DNA of 21,270 bases from Paulinella micropora (Eukaryota > Cercozoa > Imbricatea > Euglyphida). The stretch is taken from contig BJOX01000164.1 of assembly GCA_009731375.1 (NCBI GenBank), positions 18,044-39,313 of the forward strand. The letters are read 5' to 3'. The notes beneath the pieces were generated by a model. That model was given only the letters and a program-made list of their open reading frames with translations. It ran no database searches and was not told the origin of the DNA. The position numbers were made by a program, and so were the translations under genes. This document shows, piece by piece, positions 15,970 through 21,270 of the stretch (position 1 is its first letter; every line of letters begins with the position of its first letter).

Positions 15970-18900
15970 CTATCTTAGCACATCCCAGACTTCTCTGTTC
16001 GCAGAGTCCCACCACACCGGGACATACTCGCGGTACATCCGATTTTCCACCATGTCCTTATCCCAAGACCGGTAAAACTGTAGCATAGGCGGAAGGTTCC
16101 TAAGCGCACTTTCCGACGATCGAGTCTTCCTCGAGTCCTTAGCCAGACCCACCACCTTCATCACAAAGAGAACATCCGTATCCCCCTTGGTAACGAATCT
16201 GGTGGGCAACCTTCTCCGAAGCAGATTATAATGCGCATCATCAAGGGCTACCCATCTTGGGAACTCCTGAGTGCCAAAGACTTGTCTTAGGGTGACTCGC
16301 AGGCCATCAGTAAGATCGCTGCCTGCCTCTCGCTTGTCCCACATCAGTTGCTGCACCATCTTGACGTCCTGCTGAAGGGCCCACTTGTCCACAGTCGAAC
16401 TCCAACCCTCGAGGTCCTTCTCTGAGCTATTTAGGAGCTCCTGAAGCCCTTGTTGTAGATCCATTGAGTCCCTGATAGCGCCTTCGGCCTCCGCAGTCCA
16501 GTCGGATTTGACTTGAGATGCGATGACAGGAAATCGCTTCTCCGGTAGAACACGCAGCCGTCCATAGAACTTCAGTTGCGCCGCCCGCCGCAAACGCTCC
16601 GCACTCAAAGAGCGCGCCAGAAAGAGTGTAATCCACTTGCTTGTCTTAGGGCTGATGCCGAGAATCATCCTCATGGGGCGCAGCATTGCTGCCTCCAGCT
16701 TGGTGAGCTGCGATACGGGGGCACGCCAGACATCGAAGGCGTACTTCAGCTTGGCCCCCACAAGTTGATTCCAGCACATGAGACGATACCTAGCTTGTAT
16801 CTCACCTGCACACCACAAAGAGTACCAACCTGCGGTGGCGACTTCAGTGACACGCGTAGCCCGCAGGGCCTGCTCCTTCCACTTCAGGTCGTCGGTGATA
16901 ACCACTCCCAGGTACTTGTACTGACTGGTGACACAAAGCTTCTGGCCGCGAAACCACACCACGGGCTCACCTCGCTCCCTGATACTTGGTCGTTTCGCCT
17001 TGCTCGACGTGTAAATGGGCATGATTTCCGTCTTGCCGGGCTTCAAGTTGACTTCCAGCCGGTAATCTTCCGCGAACTTGGCCACAACATTGACCATCTT
17101 CTGGAGCTCGGTGCGACTGTGAGCGATGAGGGCCACGTCGTCCGCGTATAGAAGTGCCTTGATGTCGTTCAGCCGCTTCACATCCGTGATCTTGAGGGCA
17201 CTCGCCAGCCGATCACACAGCTCATCCATAAAGACGTTGAAGAGTGTGGGAGAGAGAGGGGACCCCTGTTGGACGCCTACACCCTCCAGTACTTCGGGGG
17301 TGAGTGCTCCATCAACTAGCACTTGCGACGAAGTCTGCTCGTAGCACCTGCGTAGCGTGCGCCAGAACTTGCCCCTTACACCCAGCTTCCAGAGCCTCTC
17401 AAATAGGCCATCTCTCCAAACAGACGGGAAAGCCTTGCGTAGATCGACGAACAGGACATACGACTCCCGCTTCTGCTGCTGACGCCCCTTCAACCTCTGC
17501 CAAAGGGTAAAGACCTGATCCGTAGTGCGACGCCCCGGGCGGAAGCCTCCCTGCTCTGGACGTAGCTTATCCGGGCCATCCACGAAGAGCGTTAGACGAG
17601 TAGCTAATAAGGACAGATACAGCTTACCAAGGCAACTAATAATCGAGATATCCCTCCAGTTGTCAGGATCCGTAGGATCCCCACCCTTGGGGATATTGAC
17701 GATGATTCCCTTGCCCCAAGCTTTTGGAGTCCTCTCGGCTTCTCGAATCCAGTTGAAGTACTGCGTTAAGTAGCCATTGATGTAGGCGCCGCCATACTTG
17801 AGCATCTCGTTCTTCACTTTGTCCTCGCCACAAGCTTTGTGGTTATTCAGGGCACGTTGCCTTGCAAGGACCTCCTCTTGCGTGAACGGCTTGTCCAGCT
17901 CTTCGCAAGTGTCTTCACCTACTTCGTGCTCCTTCATAGCCCGGGCCACCTCATCTCTGAAGCGATCGTTCCAGTGGAACTGCCGCTTAGCTTCGGCTTC
18001 CTCCCACTCCAGCGAGCCTGCTTCTGCACAGCACTCCACCACAACAGCCGCACTTGCCGGATTTTCCCGTGGCTTCACCGAATTTTTCCGAAATTCCTCC
18101 CACCGAGCGACCTTTTCCGGCAGCGTACACGCCAGTGAGCCATCCTCCCTTTGCACCGGCGCGGAGACCTTCGTTCTGCGTGCCCCGCCAAGCCGCTTCG
18201 CGAGTAGCCAAAAGCGCTTTGAGGATTGCTCGCGTTGACATTTGACCGCTTCTTCCTGCACTTGCTTGAAGGAGGCGGACTTCTTGGCCCGAGTTGCCTT
18301 CCGAATTTGCTTGCGGAGCCGTAGCCAATTCAGACGGGCTTCCGCATTCGATTCATCCCTCCTGTATGCTGCGTAGGCCTCCCGGCGCTGCTGAATGAGC
18401 TCCTTTAGCTCCCCGTCGAACCAATTGTTGGTGAAACGGGGTCGTATACATCTGGAGCCAAGGACCCGGTGCGCCGCCATTCGGAAGGACTGCGCCACTC
18501 GCTCGGTGACGTCATCTACCACCCGTTGGCTGTCGGCACCACCCGATAGGTCAAGCTCAGGCAGCTGATGCACTCCAAGCTTCTGTAGGCAATGCTGGAA
18601 TACGTCATCGAACTTGTCGCGTAGATAATCCAGCGCTTGCTTCGCAGCGTGATCATTACCCGAGACACCAGCACCAATAAGCTTATCAACACGAAAGGAC
18701 CTGTAAGGTTTCGCAGCCCGCTTTGGCCGGCGCTGGCCGCTCCACGTCAGTTCGGCCCATACTGCCTTGTGGTCCGTATCAAGATCATCTTCGCATACTC
18801 CGAACTTTGCTCCAGATGCCAAGCCAGGCGACGCGCAGATGTAATCGAGGAGGTGCTTGCCTGTGCCCATGCCGCGCTGCTCACGCCGGGACCACCAGTA

Positions 18901-20472
18901 GGACCCTTCCACTGGGCACGAGAAGCCGCTCAGATTTCGCAGGCCCGTAGCGACGAGGACAGCCGCGAGTCTCTTGCCGTTCTCCGAACGTACCGGTGCT
19001 CCCTTATCATCGACCTCCCCGTGCTGACCGACGATGCCCTCCTCTTTTCGGCTGCATGCCGGCCCGAGCTTCGCGTTGGCATCCGCCACCGTGACCACAA
19101 GACCTTTGGCTCCAAAAAAAGCTATAGCTGCCTGCCAGGCCGCATACGCCTCTGACGACTCTTCTTCCTGCGTTTCCTGGGGAAAGTAGCCGTTGCCCAC
19201 ATAGATATCCTGAGCGCCGGTAACACCCGAGGCGATACGCAGCCACACTTGCTGCCGGTGGTCGACGGGGGCTGACACCAGGTTGCAATACGGACCAAGG
19301 AAGTTAGCCACCGCGAATAGAACCCCACCCTTGCAGCGATTTTTCTCGCTGACCTCCGCAGGTTTTCCAAAAATCCGGAATCCATCCAGGCTGCATTTGG
19401 AAAGTTGCTTCTTGCCCATGCGGTGCTCCTGAGCCCCGATGACTAGCCAGCCCTCGTGCTTGTAGAATGATGCCCATTCCGCCGTGCCTACGTTGTCGTA
19501 TCCCGTTTTACCCTGCCAGTTGTGACTCGCGACGAGTAGCTTGAAGCCGGTATCGAACTGCTTGGAGCGGTGCTTCTTGGCTCGTTTCCGGACCCGACGG
19601 CCGCGCTTGGCTTCCGCCCTCGTGCTGCCCCCCTCTGCAGGTGCTTGCGCAGGTTGGTCCCCCACTGCACTGGCCGCCGAATGCAGGGGCACCACATGCA
19701 CATCAGCACACTCAGACACACACTTAGGTGCATCGGCAGCCAATTCCGAAGACACCACCTGCACATCATCGACACATTCTTCATGCAGAGGCAAGACGCG
19801 ATATCCCGTCGCAGCTTCCTCCTTCCGGACCGCCGCTTCCCCACGCAGATGGATGCGAATAAGCCTTCGGACACGTTCCCTGTCCGTGCACCTGCACCCA
19901 AGGGCCACATTGACCCCTCTGCCGAAGAATTTGAGATGTTTGAATTGCTGCAACGCCGTCTGCCTGCTGTCATCGTCCTCGTAGACCAGCTCCAGGTGAC
20001 GAAACATTCGCTGGCCTTGCCACTCCATTACCGGGACCACCAGACCAAGACCGCTCATTTTGGAGGCGATCTCCTGTAGATTGGCGCGTTCTGAGAGCCC
20101 CCAGACAATCAGATTACGCCCGTCCTTGTCGTACCGATCTACCCGCAGGTACCGTCGAGGCGGCGGTGCCATCTGCCATATAGCGCCGCTCGCCTTATGT
20201 TGAAGCGCCGACCCGTGTGCCAGGTTTGGGGAGGAAGGATGAGGCGCAGCTAAGATAGCCTCTCCACGTGGTTCAGGAATTCCGTCATATACGCGAGCCC
20301 TCATCCTCCCATCCTGGGACATCGGGCCAGAGCCCGTCGAAGAGGCATTCCCACGGGGATTGTCCAGGTCTTCGGCGATTCTACCTTGTCCCATAAGGGC
20401 CACAGTGGTAGCTCCGTGCTTCGCGTATTTGTAATCCATTGAGAGTAGTAGACGGCCAATGTCGCTGGCCAT
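15970..20472 (-). CDS. LINE-type retrotransposon polyprotein: RNA-binding-like, APE endonuclease, reverse transcriptase
   Basis: An uninterrupted 1500-codon ORF. ATG at 20472-20470 is the first in-frame ATG after an in-frame stop at 20490-20488; stop is TAG at 15972-15970. Residues about 118-200 (NLIVWGLSERANLQEI onward) resemble an RRM-like, L1-ORF1-type fold, at low confidence, followed by a Lys/Arg-rich segment (about 288-304). Residues about 310-578 form an APE-type endonuclease with Asn318, Glu349 (GAQEHRM), Asp464/Asn466 (VADANAKLG), Asp543 (LLDYICAS) and Asp567/His568 (DTDHKAVW). Residues about 865-1200 are the reverse transcriptase: FVDLRKAF (Asp1010), QQGSPLSPTLFN, LLYADDVALI (Asp1111, Asp1112), YKYLGVVI. 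The C-terminus (about 1200-1500) is Trp/Arg-rich without the zf-RVT motif. All catalytic residues are present, so it may be a recent, possibly active copy. It probably nicks target DNA and primes reverse transcription there. Confidence 0.9.
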   Translation of the reverse strand: MASDIGRLLLSMDYKYAKHGATTVALMGQGRIAEDLDNPRGNASSTGSGPMSQDGRMRARVYDGIPEPRGEAILAAPHPSSPNLAHGSALQHKASGAIWQMAPPPRRYLRVDRYDKDGRNLIVWGLSERANLQEIASKMSGLGLVVPVMEWQGQRMFRHLELVYEDDDSRQTALQQFKHLKFFGRGVNVALGCRCTDRERVRRLIRIHLRGEAAVRKEEAATGYRVLPLHEECVDDVQVVSSELAADAPKCVSECADVHVVPLHSAASAVGDQPAQAPAEGGSTRAEAKRGRRVRKRAKKHRSKQFDTGFKLLVASHNWQGKTGYDNVGTAEWASFYKHEGWLVIGAQEHRMGKKQLSKCSLDGFRIFGKPAEVSEKNRCKGGVLFAVANFLGPYCNLVSAPVDHRQQVWLRIASGVTGAQDIYVGNGYFPQETQEEESSEAYAAWQAAIAFFGAKGLVVTVADANAKLGPACSRKEEGIVGQHGEVDDKGAPVRSENGKRLAAVLVATGLRNLSGFSCPVEGSYWWSRREQRGMGTGKHLLDYICASPGLASGAKFGVCEDDLDTDHKAVWAELTWSGQRRPKRAAKPYRSFRVDKLIGAGVSGNDHAAKQALDYLRDKFDDVFQHCLQKLGVHQLPELDLSGGADSQRVVDDVTERVAQSFRMAAHRVLGSRCIRPRFTNNWFDGELKELIQQRREAYAAYRRDESNAEARLNWLRLRKQIRKATRAKKSASFKQVQEEAVKCQREQSSKRFWLLAKRLGGARRTKVSAPVQREDGSLACTLPEKVARWEEFRKNSVKPRENPASAAVVVECCAEAGSLEWEEAEAKRQFHWNDRFRDEVARAMKEHEVGEDTCEELDKPFTQEEVLARQRALNNHKACGEDKVKNEMLKYGGAYINGYLTQYFNWIREAERTPKAWGKGIIVNIPKGGDPTDPDNWRDISIISCLGKLYLSLLATRLTLFVDGPDKLRPEQGGFRPGRRTTDQVFTLWQRLKGRQQQKRESYVLFVDLRKAFPSVWRDGLFERLWKLGVRGKFWRTLRRCYEQTSSQVLVDGALTPEVLEGVGVQQGSPLSPTLFNVFMDELCDRLASALKITDVKRLNDIKALLYADDVALIAHSRTELQKMVNVVAKFAEDYRLEVNLKPGKTEIMPIYTSSKAKRPSIRERGEPVVWFRGQKLCVTSQYKYLGVVITDDLKWKEQALRATRVTEVATAGWYSLWCAGEIQARYRLMCWNQLVGAKLKYAFDVWRAPVSQLTKLEAAMLRPMRMILGISPKTSKWITLFLARSLSAERLRRAAQLKFYGRLRVLPEKRFPVIASQVKSDWTAEAEGAIRDSMDLQQGLQELLNSSEKDLEGWSSTVDKWALQQDVKMVQQLMWDKREAGSDLTDGLRVTLRQVFGTQEFPRWVALDDAHYNLLRRRLPTRFVTKGDTDVLFVMKVVGLAKDSRKTRSSESALRNLPPMLQFYRSWDKDMVENRMYREYVPVWWDSANREVWDVLR

Positions 20473-20686
20473 CACCGCCGCGCCTCTTTACGCCGAGGAA
20501 AGCGCCCGCCCATGCAAATAGCATCGGCGGTATCTGCAACACACACTACACGCATTTCCGCCGGTGTCACTGGACGCTGCCGCGTCGCTTCGTGCCCTTC
20601 GGCGCCCGCCAGCACCCCCAGCGTCGCCAGAACCTGCCTCACGCACTACACACACTCTCCATCGCATCGCCAACGCCTCTACTCTC
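20473..20686 (-). promoter_or_regulatory. Probable 5' region of the LINE, no recognised promoter
   Basis: Immediately upstream of the LINE ORF on its strand. GC-rich, with an in-frame stop at 20490-20488. Elements of this class usually carry an internal promoter in the 5' UTR, but I see no motif that defines one, and the 5' end of the element is not evident. Confidence 0.3.
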
Positions 20687-20899
20687 ATGCCTTATGGACT
20701 TTCAGCTGCTCCTAACAATACACATCATGAGGTACGGGTGTCCCCGAGTGGAGCCAGATCGGACGGCGTGCCGCTGAAACTCCTTCCCCCACGTGGGTAT
20801 AGAAGGCGCGAACCTAGCGGTACCTATAGGGTCTTACAGACAAGTATAGTAATCCCAGCCGAAGCTGCTCAGTTAGAAATGCAACGGTGGAGGTTGTGA
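20687..20899 (+). CDS. Small hypothetical ORF, 70 codons
   Basis: ATG at 20687 to TGA at 20897-20899. It starts MPYGLSAAPNNTHHEVRVSP and ends AEAAQLEMQRWRL. Composition is reasonably protein-like and rich in Arg and Pro. It lies opposite the upstream side of the LINE and could be the remnant of a gene or element into which the LINE inserted. No family recognised; no splice or poly-A context supports it. Confidence 0.25.
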   Translation: MPYGLSAAPNNTHHEVRVSPSGARSDGVPLKLLPPRGYRRREPSGTYRVLQTSIVIPAEAAQLEMQRWRL

Positions 20900-21270
20900 A
20901 TGCATGGGGCAAGGCACGGCAACGCAGCAAGGCACAGGCAAGGCAATTTATTCCAGTTAGGCAACCCCGAAGAAGCGAAGATAGGGAGGAGACAAAACCC
21001 AGATAGGATGAAGATAAGATTAACATGAAGCCGAAATGGAGCCGAGTTGGAACAGGTCAACTCAGCCCCATCTCGGCTCAATGTGAATCCTATCTTCAAC
21101 CCATCTCGGTACTGTTTCCTCCGAATGCTCACCTCAACAAGATCACCAAACCGGAACTGGAAGCCCCCAGGCATTTACTCGGCAGGAAATTCGGCGAAAA
21201 TGGGCTAACCAGGAAACCAGACCCAAACCAACAGCCAAGAAAAACGAGCCAACCAACAATCCAACAGACA
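20900..21270. other. Right edge, no gene supported; CA-rich end and hairpin
   Basis: A GCAAGGCA-rich stretch (about 20906-20945), an imperfect hairpin (21005-21102) and a CA/AACC-rich end (21208-21270). A minus-strand ORF spanning it has no recognisable domain and overlaps the hairpin. Confidence 0.4.
21005..21102. repeat. Imperfect inverted repeat, 45-base arms, 8-base loop
   Basis: 21005-21049 pairs with 21058-21102 at about 80 percent identity around the loop GAACAGGT. Most mismatches are transitions of a kind that become G-U pairs if the minus strand, the LINE's strand, is transcribed. Arm words: GAAGATAAGATT versus GAAGATAGGATT. Confidence 0.8.

Noticed and set aside
16576-20079. Several plus-strand ORFs of 60-190 codons
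   Set aside because: They lie opposite the LINE polyprotein and are shadows of its GC-rich codons.
20869-21174. 101-codon minus-strand ORF as a gypsy or LINE tail
   Set aside because: It overlaps the inverted repeat and, beyond a vague FRFGDLVEV word, shows no conserved motif.

Overview
The window looks like nuclear DNA of a repeat-rich eukaryote, probably a protist or alga. The evidence is GT-AG introns, dense microsatellites, eukaryotic retrotransposons (LINE and Ty3/gypsy types) and short (CCCTAA)n tracts. I see no operons, tRNA, rRNA or CRISPR. The species cannot be named from sequence alone. Layout, left to right. (1) 1-288, minus strand: a truncated LINE-type C-terminus with a zf-RVT zinc motif, running off the left edge. 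(2) 303-11513, plus strand: one long split gene. By hand I could join 29 exons (5352 nt, about 1783 residues plus stop) from 574 to a stop at 11511-11513 with GT-AG boundaries and matching phases throughout. A start codon was not found. The introns consist mostly of microsatellites. The protein has duplicated small exons, a 343-codon Arg/Gly then Glu/Lys/Gln-rich exon, a 497-codon Gly/Ser/Pro-rich exon with a coding minisatellite, and a Cys-rich ZZ-like or piggyBac-tail-like zinc module. The protein as a whole is not recognised. (3) 11514-13486: non-coding repeat block with three copies (two near-identical, one diverged) of a ~0.5 kb unit, two telomere-like tracts and an inverted-repeat element. 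(4) 13487-14095: no gene seen. (5) 14095-about 15222, plus strand: a frameshifted fragment of Ty3/gypsy pol (RNase H end, integrase zinc-binding domain, start of the integrase core). (6) About 15223-20490, minus strand: a LINE-type retrotransposon with an uninterrupted 1500-codon ORF (RNA-binding-like N-terminus, APE endonuclease, reverse transcriptase), apparently joined to the broken gypsy integrase. Its 3' region holds two 106-bp tandem repeats. (7) 20491-21270: 5' flank of the LINE with a small unassigned ORF and a 45-bp-arm imperfect hairpin. The main points of interest are the split gene with its microsatellite introns and intronic repeat family, a 39-bp perfect hairpin plus 20-bp palindrome inside one intron, the telomere-like repeat block, and the intact LINE ORF beside decayed elements.
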